Positions 54,801-63,528 of a DNA stretch of 64,000 nucleotides are shown here, one piece after another. Within the stretch, counting starts at the first letter, position 1. The number at the start of each line of letters is the position of its first letter. The translations under genes and the position numbers were made by a program. The DNA is from Methylocystis sp. (lineage in GTDB: Bacteria > Pseudomonadota > Alphaproteobacteria > Rhizobiales > Beijerinckiaceae): NCBI GenBank assembly GCA_016178015.1, contig JACOUB010000034.1, forward strand, positions 1 through 64,000, written 5' to 3'. Below the pieces are notes generated by a model. It was not told the DNA's origin, ran no database searches, and was given only the letters and a program-made list of their open reading frames with translations.

Positions 54801-55334
54801 GCGCTGAGCATATTCGCCGGTTTCGCGCACCGTGCCGGAACGCAAGAAACCGTTGGTCTCGAGCCAGCGCGTCAGCGCGTCCATGTCGACGACATTGCCG
54901 GGCGCGGCCGAAAACGTTTCGGCGGCGATCACACTGAGCGGCGGCGCGCGCTGAACGAGGCTATCGACAGTGGTGGTCACGACGCGCGGACGCTCAACGG
55001 ACGATTGCGTGCGCGCCAGCCGCGACAGCGCCGTCATGCGACGCGCGGCTACGCCCGCGTTGGGCGAAACGCGATCGTAAGGCTGGCAATCCCAGGCGGG
55101 AAAATCGAGGATTTCGATGTTGGGTTCGGCGAAGCGGAGAGCCTCGCGAAAAGCGGCGGAGCGCCGCGCGTCTCGTGCTGCGTGGACCAAGACGGCCGGG
55201 CGCCCAGCGCTTTGGCGCGCCAGCCCGCGCACGAGATCGGCGCACACGAAGGCGTCGAATCCGTCTGGAACGCTGGCGAACAGGAGCTTGTCGCCCTTCT
55301 CCAGGCGGGCGAGCGCGGCGTGGAGGTCAGTCAT
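51816..55334 (-). CDS. mfd: Transcription-repair coupling factor Mfd
   Basis: Removes RNA polymerase stalled at lesions and recruits UvrA. 1172 residues, full length: UvrB-like N-terminal region, the RNA polymerase-interacting domain near residue 511 (VHVDHGIGRFVGLETI), a RecG-like helicase with Walker A GDVGFGKTEVALRAAF near 650, IIDEEQHFGVGHKERLK near 751, VESGLDIPTANTLI and RGRVGRSKTRAYALF, then the C-terminal TRCF domain. sdhE lies 6 bases upstream, so the two form one transcript. Confidence 0.98.
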   Translation of the reverse strand: MTDLHAALARLEKGDKLLFASVPDGFDAFVCADLVRGLARQSAGRPAVLVHAARDARRSAAFREALRFAEPNIEILDFPAWDCQPYDRVSPNAGVAARRMTALSRLARTQSSVERPRVVTTTVDSLVQRAPPLSVIAAETFSAAPGNVVDMDALTRWLETNGFLRSGTVRETGEYAQRGGILDLFAPGAPAPIRLDFFGDTLESIRSFDPETQRTTNQMRSLDLVPMSELRLTTGTMRRFRQAYAARFGGETRDDALYEAVSEGRRHHGAEHWLPLFYERMDTLFDYVAGAPLALDPLAEEAASERLAQIADYYGARKAAHDADPTHSSYKPLAPDELYLSPGEWREKLDARALARLSPFAPPEGADKSAIDCAARPGRDFAPERNEANVNVFQAAADHVNALRNAGKTVVVAGWSDGSCERLGHVLAEHGVRNLETVASLTTALALGKGGAGLAVLGVEHGFEAGALAIVGEQDILGDRLASRRRKAKHAENLLGEIDALSAGDLVVHVDHGIGRFVGLETIAAAGAPHDCLEIHYAGGDKLFLPVENIELLSRYGSEDAEAPLDRLGGAGWQHRKARMKNRIREMAKGLIEIAAQRTLRQGQKLVPPQELYEEFCARFPYDETEDQLTAIDAVLDDLASGRPMDRLVCGDVGFGKTEVALRAAFCAAINGKQVAVVVPTTLLARQHYKTFVVRFAGLPLRVAQLSRMVGAAEARAVRQDLAEGRLDVAIGTHALLGKGVSFKDLGLVIIDEEQHFGVGHKERLKELRADVHVLTLSATPIPRTLQLALTGVRELSLIATPPIDRLTVRSFVSPFDSLIVREALLRERYRGGQAFFVCPRIEDLEDAAAFLRDNAPEVKFVAAHGQMAASELEKRVGGFYDGKYDLLLSTTIVESGLDIPTANTLIVWRADMFGLAQLYQLRGRVGRSKTRAYALFTTPANRAITAQAQKRLEVLQSLDTLGAGFQLASHDLDIRGAGNLLGEEQSGHIREVGYELYQQMLGEAIALLKAGVEEPQEEAWSPTIAIGAPVTIPEDYVADLALRLQLYRRLSTLEADSDIEAFAAELIDRFGPIPPQVEQLLKIVAIKALCRRAHVEKVEAGPKGVIVSFRDGNFADPAGLVRFIADEGAHAKVRPDMRIVFIRDFDDMKQRFEGARRILRTLVAIAEKKAA

Positions 55335-55340
55335 ATGCGC

Positions 55341-55634
55341 TCACGAATGGAGCGGGGCGTCATGGCTGTGAAAGGTCGCGATCTTGCGAAACAGCGGCGT
55401 GTCATGGGCGGGCGGAACAGACTCCGTGCGAGAGAGCCAGCGGAACACGTTGTCGTCCGGCAGCTCCATCAGCGCCTCGAGATCGGCGACCTCTTGCGCG
55501 TCGAGTCGGTCGAGTTCGGCGTCGACGAAGCCGCCGATGATGATGTCCATCTCGCGCATGCCGCGACGCCAGGCGCGCAGCCTGATGCGGCGGCGGCGAA
55601 TGTCGAGATCGTCTGCTTCGAGGGCGCCGGTCAT
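55341..55634 (-). CDS. sdhE: FAD assembly factor SdhE
   Basis: A 97-residue helical protein that attaches FAD to succinate dehydrogenase flavoprotein. The motif RRRRIRLRAWRRGMREMDII matches the conserved R-G-x-x-E-x-D surface; FVDAELDRLDAQEVADLEAL and ELPDDNVFRWL follow. Start at MTGALEADDLD; an ATG eight codons upstream is possible. It precedes mfd; recG, the other common neighbour, is missing. Confidence 0.92.
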   Translation of the reverse strand: MTGALEADDLDIRRRRIRLRAWRRGMREMDIIIGGFVDAELDRLDAQEVADLEALMELPDDNVFRWLSRTESVPPAHDTPLFRKIATFHSHDAPLHS

Positions 55635-55778
55635 TCGAGTTTTCTGCCGTACAAGCATTTAAACGCCGGCGCCCAAATCCGGCGCCGTCGCTCGCCGCAA
55701 GGCTTAATGCAGCTGCAAACGAAAGGAAAGGGGAACGCCAAAAGCTCCTTGCAGTCTAAGTCGCCGCCGTGAACTTTC

Positions 55779-55807
55779 TTGACTTTGCGCGGCGTCTATC
55801 CTATCCG
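55779..55807 (+). promoter_or_regulatory. Likely promoter of tRNA-Asp
   Basis: TTGACT (55779-55784) and TATCCG (55802-55807) are 17 bases apart, with the tRNA starting 35 bases on. An overlapping TATCCT at 55797 would give a short spacer. The -10 match is weak. Confidence 0.45.
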
Positions 55808-55841
55808 GCGCGTCTTGCGCGCGTTAAAAAAGCACGTTCGC

Positions 55842-55918
<77 letters not shown>

Positions 55919-55956
55919 TTTTACTGCGATGTTCGCGCCGGCGCCGTCGAAAATCC

Positions 55957-56982
55957 ATGAACGATGACAGCGCTCTCGTCCCGCCGCTTGCCCTTACCCA
56001 AGGCGATCCTTCCGGGATTGGACCCGAGCTTGCGCTCAAGGCTTGGGCTGCGCGCATAGAGCGCGAGGCGCCGCCCTTTTTCGTGCTCGGCGATCCAGCA
56101 CACCTCGCGCGCGTGGCGAAGGCGCTCGGGGCCGACATCCCGATCGCGACCGTGCGGCCATGTGAGGCAAACGACGTTTTTTCGCGCGCGCTGCCGGTCG
56201 CGCCGCTCGGCATTGCCGTACGCGGCGTTCCGGGGGCGCCCGATCCTGCAGACGCGCCGGCCACCATCCTCTCGATCGAGCGCGCCGTGGCGAGCGTCGC
56301 CAAGGGCGAGGCGCGCGCGCTGGTCACCAATCCAATCGCCAAGCGCGTGCTCTACGCAGCCGGCTTCAACCACCCCGGCCACACCGAATTTCTCGCCGCC
56401 TTGGCGAAGCGCTATTATGGCTGCGACCGCCGCTCGGTGATGATGCTATGGGCTGAGGAACTCGCCGTCGTTCCGCTGACCATCCATGTCGCGTTGCGCG
56501 ACGTTCCGCGCCTGTTGACGCGCCAATTGCTGGTCGAGACGGCGCTCATCGTGGTCGCTGACCTTGCGAGGCGCCTCGGCGTCGAAAATCCCCGTCTCGC
56601 TTTCGCCGGGCTCAATCCTCATGCTGGCGAAGGCGGCGCCATGGGACGCGAGGAAATTGACGTCATCGCGCCGGCGATTGCCGAGTTGCGCGCGCGCGGC
56701 GTCGACGCCAGCGGCCCATATCCCGCCGACTCCCTGTTTCATGGCGCCGCGCGCGCGCGTTATGACGCAGCGCTCTGCCCGACGCATGATCAGGCTTTGA
56801 TTCCGATCAAGACGCTGGCGTTCCAGCGCGCCGTCAATGTCACGCTCGGCCTGCCTTTCGTTCGCACCTCTCCCGATCATGGCGCGGCCTTCGACATCGC
56901 CGGCAAGGGCGTAGCCGACGCAACGAGCCTCATCGAAGCAATCCGCCTCGCCGCACGCATGACCGAGCGGGAGGGAGCATGA
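55957..56982 (+). CDS. pdxA: 4-hydroxythreonine-4-phosphate dehydrogenase
   Basis: NAD-dependent step of pyridoxal-5'-phosphate synthesis. 341 residues: [40 protein letters not shown] (substrate and metal-binding His), [16 protein letters not shown] and [15 protein letters not shown], all family motifs. Its stop overlaps the rsmA start (ATGA). The pair usually follows surA; here tRNA-Asp lies 38 bp upstream instead. Confidence 0.96.
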   Translation: MNDDSALVPPLALTQGDPSGIGPELALKAWAARIEREAPPFFVLGDPAHLARVAKALGADIPIATVRPCEANDVFSRALPVAPLGIAVRGVPGAPDPADAPATILSIERAVASVAKGEARALVTNPIAKRVLYAAGFNHPGHTEFLAALAKRYYGCDRRSVMMLWAEELAVVPLTIHVALRDVPRLLTRQLLVETALIVVADLARRLGVENPRLAFAGLNPHAGEGGAMGREEIDVIAPAIAELRARGVDASGPYPADSLFHGAARARYDAALCPTHDQALIPIKTLAFQRAVNVTLGLPFVRTSPDHGAAFDIAGKGVADATSLIEAIRLAARMTEREGA

Positions 56983-57854
56983 TCGACGCCTTGCCGCCCT
57001 TGCGCGAGATCGCCCAGCGTCACGGCCTCAGCGCGCGCAAGTCGCTCGGCCAGAACTTCCTGTTCGATCTCAATCTCGCGGCGCGCATCGCGCGCGCCGC
57101 CGGGCCGCTGCAAGGCGCGACGATCGTCGAGATTGGTCCCGGCCCCGGCGGATTGACGCGGGCGCTGCTGGCGCAGGGGGCGGGGCGCGTCATCGCCGTT
57201 GAACGCGACGCGCGTTGCCTTCCGGCGCTTGCGGAAATCGGCGCCTGCTATCCCGAGCGACTGGTGATTATCGAGGGCGACGCTCTGGAAATCGACGCGG
57301 CGGAACTCGTGCGCCGGCATGGCCTTGCTGGCCCCGCGCGCATCTGCGCCAATCTGCCTTACAATATCGCGACGGTTTTGCTCGCCAATTGGCTTAAGGC
57401 CGAGCCATGGCCTTCGGCGTTCGATCGCTATGTGCTCATGTTCCAGCGCGAAGTGGCGCTCCGCATCGTCGCGACGCCGAGCGAGCGCGCCGATTACGGG
57501 CGCCTCGGCGTGTTGTGCGGCTGGCGCGCCAAGACGCGCATATTGTTTGATGTCGACCCCGCCGCGTTTACGCCGGCGCCGAAGGTCGTGTCGTCGCTCG
57601 TCGAGCTCGTTCCCAATCCGGCGCCGCTGCCCTGCGACGCGCGCCTGTTGTCGCGCGTCACCAAGGCCGCTTTCGGGCGGCGCCGAAAGATGTTGCGTCA
57701 GAGCCTCAAGGCGCTCAGTGAACCGGGTCTCGATATCGCCGCCCTGCTGGCCGGCGCCGGCGTCGACGCAACCAAACGCGCCGAGGAAGTCGAGGTGGCC
57801 GGTTTCGTGGCCTTGGCGCGGGAGTTGGAGCGAATGGCGAGCGGCGAGCGGTGA
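56979..57854 (+). CDS. rsmA: 16S rRNA dimethyladenosine transferase RsmA/KsgA
   Basis: Dimethylates two adjacent adenosines of the 3'-terminal helix of 16S rRNA; loss gives kasugamycin resistance. 291 residues: [49 protein letters not shown] (catalytic NLPY) and [16 protein letters not shown]. Coupled to pdxA. The stop is 13 bases before a REP-A element. Confidence 0.97.
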   Translation: MIDALPPLREIAQRHGLSARKSLGQNFLFDLNLAARIARAAGPLQGATIVEIGPGPGGLTRALLAQGAGRVIAVERDARCLPALAEIGACYPERLVIIEGDALEIDAAELVRRHGLAGPARICANLPYNIATVLLANWLKAEPWPSAFDRYVLMFQREVALRIVATPSERADYGRLGVLCGWRAKTRILFDVDPAAFTPAPKVVSSLVELVPNPAPLPCDARLLSRVTKAAFGRRRKMLRQSLKALSEPGLDIAALLAGAGVDATKRAEEVEVAGFVALARELERMASGER

Positions 57855-57866
57855 TGATTGGGCTGT

Positions 57867-57999
57867 CCCCTCTCCCGCTTGCGGGAGAGGGTGGCCCGGC
57901 GAAGCCGGGTCGGGTGAGGGCCGATGGGTTTGCGCGGCGGCGGCGCCCTCATCCGTCGCGCGTTCCGCGCGACACCTTCTCCCGCAGGCGGGAGAAGGA
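57867..57999. repeat. REP-A element, paired arms
   Basis: CCTCTCCCGCTTGCGGGAGA (57869-57888) and TTCTCCCGCAGGCGGGAGAA (57978-57997), with inner GTCGCGCGTTCCGCGCGAC (57955-57973) and CCCGGCGAAGCCGGG (57895-57909) hairpins. It lies between rsmA and the oxidoreductase gene. Confidence 0.88.
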
Positions 58000-58027
58000 T
58001 TCAGCGCCTAGCTTAAGGACAACGCTC

Positions 58028-58999
58028 ATGGTGAAAGCTGTTCGCGTGCATGGACCGGGCGGACCAGAGGTCCTCCAGATCGAGGATGTCGAGCTGCCCC
58101 CTCCCGGCGCCGGGCAAGCGCAGATCGTCCATCGCGCCATCGGCGTGAATTACATCGATATCTATCATCGCACCGGCGCCTATCCGGTCGACTATCCATT
58201 CACGCCCGGCTACGAGGGCGCGGGCGAAGTGATAGCGCTCGGCGAAGGCGTGCGCGGTCTGGCGCTCGGCGACCGCGTCGCTTATGTCGGTTCGCTCGGC
58301 GGTTACGCCGAGGCGCGCAACATCGCGGCGGCTTCGCTCGTTAAGTTGCCGCGCTCCTTTTCTTTTGAGACCGGCGCCGTGATGATGCTCAAGGGGCTCA
58401 CCGCGCAATATCTGCTGCGCCGCACCTTCCACGTGAAGAAAGGCGATCGCATCCTGGTGCATGCGGGGGCGGGCGGCGTCGGGCACATCCTCTGCCAATG
58501 GGGACGCGCGCTCGGCGCGCGCGTCATTGCCACCGTGGGCAGCGAGGAAAAAGCGCTCATCGCGAGAAAGGCCGGGGCCAAGCATACGATTCTCTACAGA
58601 TACGAGAACTTCGTCGAGCGGGTGCGGGAAATCACCAAGGGCCGTTTGTGCGACGTCGTCTACGACGGCGTCGGCAAGGCGACCTTTCCAGCCTCGCTTG
58701 ACTGTCTGCGTCCGTTTGGACTGTTCGTCAGCTTCGGTTCGGCCTCGGGGCCGATCGACGCCTTCGACATTTCTCTTCTCACGCAGAAAGGCTCGCTGTT
58801 CGCCACGCGGCCGTCGCTGTTTGCGCATATCGCGCGCCGCCGCGATCTCGAGGAAATGACCCATGACGTAGCGCGCGTCATCAAGGAGGGAGAGGTGAAG
58901 CTCGAGGTTTCCGGTCGTTATCGGCTGGAGGAGGCGGCGCAAGCGCACGCGGCGCTGGAGACGCGCCAGACGACCGGCGCCCTGGTGCTGACTCCCTGA
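58028..58999 (+). CDS. Quinone oxidoreductase (zeta-crystallin/Qor type)
   Basis: 323-residue NADPH-dependent MDR reductase without zinc ligands. RAIGVNYIDIYHRTGAYPVD, TPGYEGAGEVIALGEGVRG, AVMMLKGLTAQYLLRRTF and the Rossmann motif LVHAGAGGVGHILCQWGRAL are typical of Qor. The longer frame from 57851 is REP-A sequence; the ATG at 58028 is the likely start. A gap of 463 bp to rsfS holds the candidate small RNA. Confidence 0.9.
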   Translation: MVKAVRVHGPGGPEVLQIEDVELPPPGAGQAQIVHRAIGVNYIDIYHRTGAYPVDYPFTPGYEGAGEVIALGEGVRGLALGDRVAYVGSLGGYAEARNIAAASLVKLPRSFSFETGAVMMLKGLTAQYLLRRTFHVKKGDRILVHAGAGGVGHILCQWGRALGARVIATVGSEEKALIARKAGAKHTILYRYENFVERVREITKGRLCDVVYDGVGKATFPASLDCLRPFGLFVSFGSASGPIDAFDISLLTQKGSLFATRPSLFAHIARRRDLEEMTHDVARVIKEGEVKLEVSGRYRLEEAAQAHAALETRQTTGALVLTP

Positions 59000-59249
59000 A
59001 GCTTTGCCGGGAGAAAAGAGCCTTTGGAAAAATTATGGGCCGGTGTGACCTTTTTGACACTATCGCGCAAATCGCCGGAGCCGGAGCGTGTCACGAAACA
59101 GAGAAGTTTGAAAATACATGGATTGCCGTTTCGAGACGACGCGGGGCGGCGCCAAAGTCTCGGGTTTTGGAGTCCTTTTCAAACCTTGAGCTGGACATTT
59201 GGCGAGAATCGTGAGCGCGCATCAAGGCCCCCGAATCAGGTAGACTGTA

Positions 59250-59331
59250 CAGGTCCGGGCGTAGAGGTTCCTCCCACCTCGTGTCGGCCCCGGACCGCCT
59301 TATAAACCCGGCGCCACAGCCGGGTTTTTTT
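59250..59331 (+). ncRNA. Candidate small RNA with anti-Shine-Dalgarno loop
   Basis: The first stem pairs GGTCCGGG (59252-59259) with CCCGGACC (59289-59296). Inside it GAGGT (59264-59268) pairs with ACCTC (59276-59280), leaving the loop TCCTCCC, complementary to ribosome-binding sites. A strong terminator follows at once (59304-59331). TAGACT at 59241-59246 could be a -10 box. The design recalls alphaproteobacterial sRNAs with CCUCC loops, but I cannot name the family. No reading frame fits here. Confidence 0.5.
59304..59331 (+). terminator. Rho-independent terminator
   Basis: AAACCCGGC (59304-59312) pairs with GCCGGGTTT (59319-59327) around GCCACA, followed by a run of seven T. It lies 305 bp after the oxidoreductase stop and 130 bp before rsfS, which fits an independent transcript in the gap. 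Confidence 0.9.
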
Positions 59332-59462
59332 CGTGTTTCCCGCGGTCTCTGGCGATCTATTGCTGTGGCGTCAGGCTCTGGCCTCAGCGAATTCTTCTTG
59401 CGAAGGTTGCATTCCGGTGCAAAGCGGCCCATGTTTTGGGCGCGGCGTCTGCGCCGCCAAGG

Positions 59463-59888
59463 ATGAGGGTTCGAACGCTGACGACAAGTGTTGTTCCGGA
59501 GGCGGCGGCGTCGCCGTCTTACCCGCTCGCCGCGCCGAATGATTCGCTGGCGGGAGCGGTTGTCCAAAATGTCCTCGCGAGCCTCGACGAAGCCAAGGCC
59601 GAAGACATCATCTCCATCGATCTGCGCGGCAAGACGACGCTCGCCGACGTTATGATCATCGCGAGCGGGCGCTCCACCGTGCATGTCGGCGCCATCGCCG
59701 ACCGAGCGATCAAGCGCTGCAAGGCCTGTCGCGCCACGCCGCGCGTCGAGGGCCTGCCGCAATGCGATTGGGTGCTCATCGATGCGGGCGATGTCATCGT
59801 GCATGTCTTCCGGCCCGAGGTGCGGCAATTCTACAACCTCGAGAAAATGTGGGGCGGCGATCGTCCGCGCGAGTTGCGCCTGGCTTAG
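59463..59888 (+). CDS. rsfS: Ribosome silencing factor RsfS
   Basis: Binds uL14 and blocks subunit joining when nutrients are scarce. 141 residues, starting at MRVRTLTTSVV. The core VVQNVLASLDEAKAEDIISI, MIIASGRSTVHVGAIADRA, VLIDAGDVIVHVFRPEVRQF and YNLEKMWGG is complete. Upstream ATG 59436 is in frame but less likely. rlmH begins 6 bases later. Confidence 0.95.
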   Translation: MRVRTLTTSVVPEAAASPSYPLAAPNDSLAGAVVQNVLASLDEAKAEDIISIDLRGKTTLADVMIIASGRSTVHVGAIADRAIKRCKACRATPRVEGLPQCDWVLIDAGDVIVHVFRPEVRQFYNLEKMWGGDRPRELRLA

Positions 59889-59894
59889 ACCCCG

Positions 59895-60374
59895 ATGAGG
59901 CTGGGGCTTCTCTGTGTGGGACGACTGAAGGCCGGCCCGGAACGCGATCTTTATGCGCGTTACGCCCAGCGCATCGAAGCGATGCGTCATTTGGGGCTCG
60001 CCGGGCTCGATTTGCAGGAAATAGACGAGAGCCGGGCGCGCGACGCGGGCGAGCGCAAGCTGCAAGAGGGCGCGGCGCTGCTCGCCGGCCTGCCGCAAGG
60101 CGCCGTGTTGGCGGCGTTCGACGCGCGCGGCCGGAACGCGACCAGCGCCGATTTCGCCGCTTTTCTGGCAAGTGAGCGCGATCGTGGGGCCAAGTCCCTG
60201 TGGTTTGCGGTCGGCGGCGCCGAAGGGCTCGATGCGGCGGTACGGGAGCGCGCTCGCGCGGCGTTCTCGTTTGGCGCGATGACCCTTCCGCATCAACTGG
60301 CGCGCATTTTGGCGGCCGAGCAAATCTACCGGGCAATGACGATCCTGTCAGGGCATCCCTATCATCGGGGATAA
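59895..60374 (+). CDS. rlmH: 23S rRNA (pseudouridine1915-N3) methyltransferase RlmH
   Basis: A 159-residue SPOUT-fold enzyme with a C-terminal knot: MRLGLLCVGRLKAGPERDLY, LAAFDARGRNATSADFAAFL, FAVGGAEGLDAAVRERA and FSFGAMTLPHQLARILAAEQ, ending HPYHRG. Acts on the 70S ribosome. With rsfS it forms the usual rsfS-rlmH pair; envC and ctpA, which often follow, are 30 kb away here. Confidence 0.97.
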   Translation: MRLGLLCVGRLKAGPERDLYARYAQRIEAMRHLGLAGLDLQEIDESRARDAGERKLQEGAALLAGLPQGAVLAAFDARGRNATSADFAAFLASERDRGAKSLWFAVGGAEGLDAAVRERARAAFSFGAMTLPHQLARILAAEQIYRAMTILSGHPYHRG

Positions 60375-60384
60375 GGATGCGGCT

Positions 60385-61191
60385 TCATCGCCCCGTGAAT
60401 TTCGGCTCGCGCTTTTCGAGGAAAGCTTTGCTGCCTTCCGCGTAATCCGCGCTATCGAAACATTCGCTGGCCAGCGCCTCGCACGCCTCCCAAGACAATG
60501 ACCCGGGCAGTTGCGCCGCCAGGCGAATGGCGGCCTTGGCGGCGCGCAGCGTCAGCGGCGCATTGGCGGCGACGCCGGCGGCGATCTTGCCGATTGCCGC
60601 ATCGAACCCGTCTTGCGGCAAGACGCGCGAGACGAACCCCGCCGCCTGCGCCTCGTGCGCGTCGATGCGGCGAGCGGTGAAGAACAAATCCATGGCGGTT
60701 TGCGCGCCGACCGCCGCCACCACATATTGCATCGCCTTCGGCGGATAGCCGACGCCGAGCCGACCGGCGGGAATGCCGAAGGTCGCGCCCTTGGCGGCGA
60801 TGCGCAGGTCGCAGGCGGCGGCGAGCCCCATGCCGCCGCCCATGCAGACGCCGCTGATGGCGGCGATCACCGGTTTGCCGAGCTTCGACAAGGCGTCGAA
60901 AGCCTCGACATTGGCCTGCTCGTAGGCGCGCCCGCCCTGCGCTGTGGCGCGAACGGTGGAAAATTCGGAAATATCGGCGCCCGAGCAAAAGGGCAGGGAA
61001 GGCGCCCCGCCGAGCACGACGACGCGAACCTCGGCCGCTGCATCGAGTTCGGCGAGGATCGGCGGCAAGGCTCGCCACATGGAGAAATCGAAAGCGTTGC
61101 GCCGCGCCGCATTGTCGATCAGCACGCGAGCGACGCCGCCGTCGATCTCGACGCGCAGTTTGGAGTTGGGGGGCTTAAAGTCGCTGCTCAT
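60385..61191 (-). CDS. Enoyl-CoA hydratase/isomerase family protein
   Basis: A 268-residue crotonase-fold protein. GGAPSLPFCSGADISEF is the oxyanion-hole region, AAISGVCMGGGMGLAAACD the second half, and GIPAGRLGVGYPPKAMQYVV follows. The glutamates expected for hydratase activity are not clearly seen, so it could be another crotonase such as an isomerase. Convergent with rlmH, 10 bp apart. Confidence 0.85.
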   Translation of the reverse strand: MSSDFKPPNSKLRVEIDGGVARVLIDNAARRNAFDFSMWRALPPILAELDAAAEVRVVVLGGAPSLPFCSGADISEFSTVRATAQGGRAYEQANVEAFDALSKLGKPVIAAISGVCMGGGMGLAAACDLRIAAKGATFGIPAGRLGVGYPPKAMQYVVAAVGAQTAMDLFFTARRIDAHEAQAAGFVSRVLPQDGFDAAIGKIAAGVAANAPLTLRAAKAAIRLAAQLPGSLSWEACEALASECFDSADYAEGSKAFLEKREPKFTGR

Positions 61192-61225
61192 GATCTACCA
61201 CGTTAAGAGAACGGTCGTTGCGCCA

Positions 61226-61351
61226 GCCCCTCCCTGTCCCTCCCCCGCTTTCGCGGGAGAGGGGACCCTAACGACCGAGTCTTCGCGGCGCCTCGATGAA
61301 GTGCCGAGTCTGCTCCCTCTCCCGCGGAGCGGGGGAGGGTTGGGGAGGGGG
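61226..61351. repeat. REP-A element
   Basis: CCCTCCCCCGCTTTCGCGGG (61238-61257) and CTCTCCCGCGGAGCGGGGGA (61317-61336); the outer GCCCCTCCC and GGGAGGGGG pair. The right end is 5 bases from the dapE stop. It resembles the 40700 copy most closely. Confidence 0.85.
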
Positions 61352-61355
61352 ACGT

Positions 61356-62513
61356 CTACCGCGCAAAATAGGTCTCGAGCACGCGGGCGTAGATTGCCGT
61401 CAGCTTGTCGATGTCTGCGACGCGCGCGTGCTCGTCCACGGCATGGATCGATTCGTTGACCAGACCGAACTCCAGCACCGGGCAAAAGCGCGTGATGAAG
61501 CGCGCGTCCGAGGTGCCGCCGCTCGTCGACAGGTGCGGCCGGCGGCCTGTGACATGCTCGACCGCCGCCGCGACGAGGTCGGTGAAGTCGCCGGCCTCCG
61601 TCAGGAACGCCAGCGCGTTGCAAGGCAGGAATTCGATTTCCATATGGACCTCGCCGGCCGCCGCCGCCGCCACGGCGCGAATGCGCTTCTCGAGCGCCTC
61701 CACGCTCCAGGCGTCATTGAAGCGAATGGAAAATTGTGCGTGCGCTTCGCCGGGGATGACGTTGGTCGCGCTGTTGCCGATGTCGATCGAGGTGAACTGG
61801 AGATTGGAGGGCTCGAAACGCGGCGTTCCCTGGTCGAACTCGTGCGACGAGAGCGCTAAGACGATGCGCGCGATCGCCGGCGCCGGATTTTCGGCGCGCT
61901 GCGGGAACGCGACGTGGCCTTGCTTGCCGCGCGCCACGATGCGCCCGCTGAGCGCCCCGCGCCGGCCGATCTTGATGGTGTCGCCGAGCGTTTCGGCGTT
62001 GGTCGGTTCGCCGACGATGCAATGATCGAAGACTTCGCCTTGCGCCCGCGCCCAATCGAGCATCTTGACCGTGCCGTTGACGGCGGGTCCTTCCTCATCG
62101 CCGGTGATGAGGAAAGAGATGGCGCCACGGGGCGCGCCATGCTCGGCGACGTACGCAAGGGCGGCGGCGGCGAAGGCGGCGATGGCGCCCTTCATGTCGG
62201 CGGCGCCGCGTCCGAAAATCTTGCCGTCGGCGATTTCGCCGGAGAACGGATCGAAGCGCCAGCGGCGGGCGTCGCCCGGCGGCACAACGTCGGTATGGCC
62301 GGCGAAGACGAGATGCGGGCGGCCGTTCCCGATCTTGGCGAAGAGATTGTCGACGTCTGGCGTTCCCTCTTGCGAGAAGCGAAGCCGATGCGTCGCGAAG
62401 CCGGACTCTTTCAGCACGCGCTCGAGATAAGAGAGCGCGCCGCCCTCGGCAGGCGTCACCGAGGGACAGCGCAACAGATCGCGCGTGAGAGTGAGGGCGG
62501 TGGAGAGGGTCAA
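61356..62513 (-). CDS. dapE: Succinyl-diaminopimelate desuccinylase
   Basis: A zinc enzyme of the lysine/peptidoglycan pathway. 385 residues, M20 peptidase fold: [17 protein letters not shown] holds the first ligand and a catalytic Asp, [17 protein letters not shown] and [15 protein letters not shown] the next, [16 protein letters not shown] and the closing His of [17 protein letters not shown]. Monocistronic; a DUF1902 gene lies 29 bp upstream on the same strand. Confidence 0.97.
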   Translation of the reverse strand: MTLSTALTLTRDLLRCPSVTPAEGGALSYLERVLKESGFATHRLRFSQEGTPDVDNLFAKIGNGRPHLVFAGHTDVVPPGDARRWRFDPFSGEIADGKIFGRGAADMKGAIAAFAAAALAYVAEHGAPRGAISFLITGDEEGPAVNGTVKMLDWARAQGEVFDHCIVGEPTNAETLGDTIKIGRRGALSGRIVARGKQGHVAFPQRAENPAPAIARIVLALSSHEFDQGTPRFEPSNLQFTSIDIGNSATNVIPGEAHAQFSIRFNDAWSVEALEKRIRAVAAAAAGEVHMEIEFLPCNALAFLTEAGDFTDLVAAAVEHVTGRRPHLSTSGGTSDARFITRFCPVLEFGLVNESIHAVDEHARVADIDKLTAIYARVLETYFAR

Positions 62514-62542
62514 CTAAAACGCTTTCGGGAGACCGGCCTGCT

Positions 62543-62782
62543 TCAATGCTTCGTTCGCGGTACGGCGGGATCGAGGTGCGTCTCGGCGTTGAAGGTCAAC
62601 GAGACGTCACGCGCCGACACCCCGTTGAGACTCAAGAGATCGGGGAGGATAGTCTGCGCCTCGTCGATCATGGCCTGCCATGACGAGGCCTCGACCACAA
62701 GGCCGGGGGCGTCTTCGCTGGTTGCGATCCAGACGTGAGCTTCGTTGTCCCAGCGGGCGTCGATCTGTATTTCTTTGCTCAT
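62543..62782 (-). CDS. DUF1902 (HicB-like) small protein
   Basis: 79 residues: MSKEIQIDARWDNEAHVWIA, TSEDAPGLVVEASSWQAMID and a C-terminal DVSLTFNAETHLD. This is the half-RNase H fold of HicB-type antitoxins. DUF1902 proteins usually sit beside a small HicA-type toxin; none is present on either side, so this is an orphan or a remnant. The longer upstream frame is not credible. Confidence 0.82.
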   Translation of the reverse strand: MSKEIQIDARWDNEAHVWIATSEDAPGLVVEASSWQAMIDEAQTILPDLLSLNGVSARDVSLTFNAETHLDPAVPRTKH

Positions 62783-62877
62783 AGTATTATGAAAATCGAC
62801 CCGAAAGAAAGCGTTGTCAATCCGGGCTCGCGAGGGCAGAGGGTCATGGCGTATCTTTGGTTTAAAAAATCGGCCGC

Positions 62878-63282
62878 TCACCGCAACCAGTTCTCGAACA
62901 CGATCTTTTCGACCTTGCAAAATTCCCGCTCATTGTCGGTGACGAGCACACAACCCAGGGCCAGAACTTGCGATGCGATCAGCAGGTCGTTCGCGCCAAT
63001 CGGTTGGCCGGCTTTTTCCAGCGTCGCGCGCAACTCGCCATAAAATCTGTCGGCCGGCGCCTCGAGGGGCGCGACTTCGAGAAGGCTCAAAATCGCCTCG
63101 AGTTGTCTGGCGAGCCGCTCGGAGCCTTTTTTCGCCGCGCCATAACGCAATTCCGCCGCCACGATGATGCTCGTGCAAACTTCTGTTTCGCCGACCGCTT
63201 CGATGCGCGCGGCGACACGCCCTTGCGGATTGCGCACGAGATCCGAGAGGATATTCGTGTCGAGAAGGTAGGAACGGGTCAA
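62878..63282 (-). CDS. vapC: VapC-type PIN-domain toxin
   Basis: A 134-residue PIN-domain RNase that cuts RNA, often initiator or other tRNAs. The acidic residues are present: LLDTNILSDLV (D8), VAAELRYGAAKKG (E43 region), GANDLLIASQVLALG (D97 region) and LVTDNEREF. Coupled to vapB by 4-base overlap. Length and motifs are complete. Confidence 0.93.
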   Translation of the reverse strand: MTRSYLLDTNILSDLVRNPQGRVAARIEAVGETEVCTSIIVAAELRYGAAKKGSERLARQLEAILSLLEVAPLEAPADRFYGELRATLEKAGQPIGANDLLIASQVLALGCVLVTDNEREFCKVEKIVFENWLR

Positions 63283-63512
63283 GAGTCCAGCGCCTCAGCG
63301 GAGGTATCTTCGATGGGCGGGAACAGTTCCTCGATCGGCTCCAAACCGGCGAGCAGGCCAAGAAGCGACCGCGGCGGGACCGGCTCCAGCACGAGGCGGG
63401 AGCCTTCCTTGCGGATAATCGCCTCGTTGCTCGGCAACTCGAATTCGCGCGGGATGCGAACCGATTGATTGCGTCCGTTCTTGAAGAGTTTGACCCGTCG
63501 CTCCGCGACCAT
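63279..63512 (-). CDS. vapB: VapB-type AbrB/MazE-fold antitoxin
   Basis: 77 residues: swapped-hairpin DNA-binding domain (VKLFKNGRNQSVRIPREFEL, IIRKEGSRLVLEPV) followed by an acidic tail (EELFPPIEDTSAE) that shields VapC. The GTG/ATG position at 63512 follows the family pattern MVAERRVKLF. The palindrome upstream is a likely autoregulatory site. Confidence 0.92.
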   Translation of the reverse strand: MVAERRVKLFKNGRNQSVRIPREFELPSNEAIIRKEGSRLVLEPVPPRSLLGLLAGLEPIEELFPPIEDTSAEALDS

Positions 63513-63528
63513 GCCGACGCCTCCGGCC

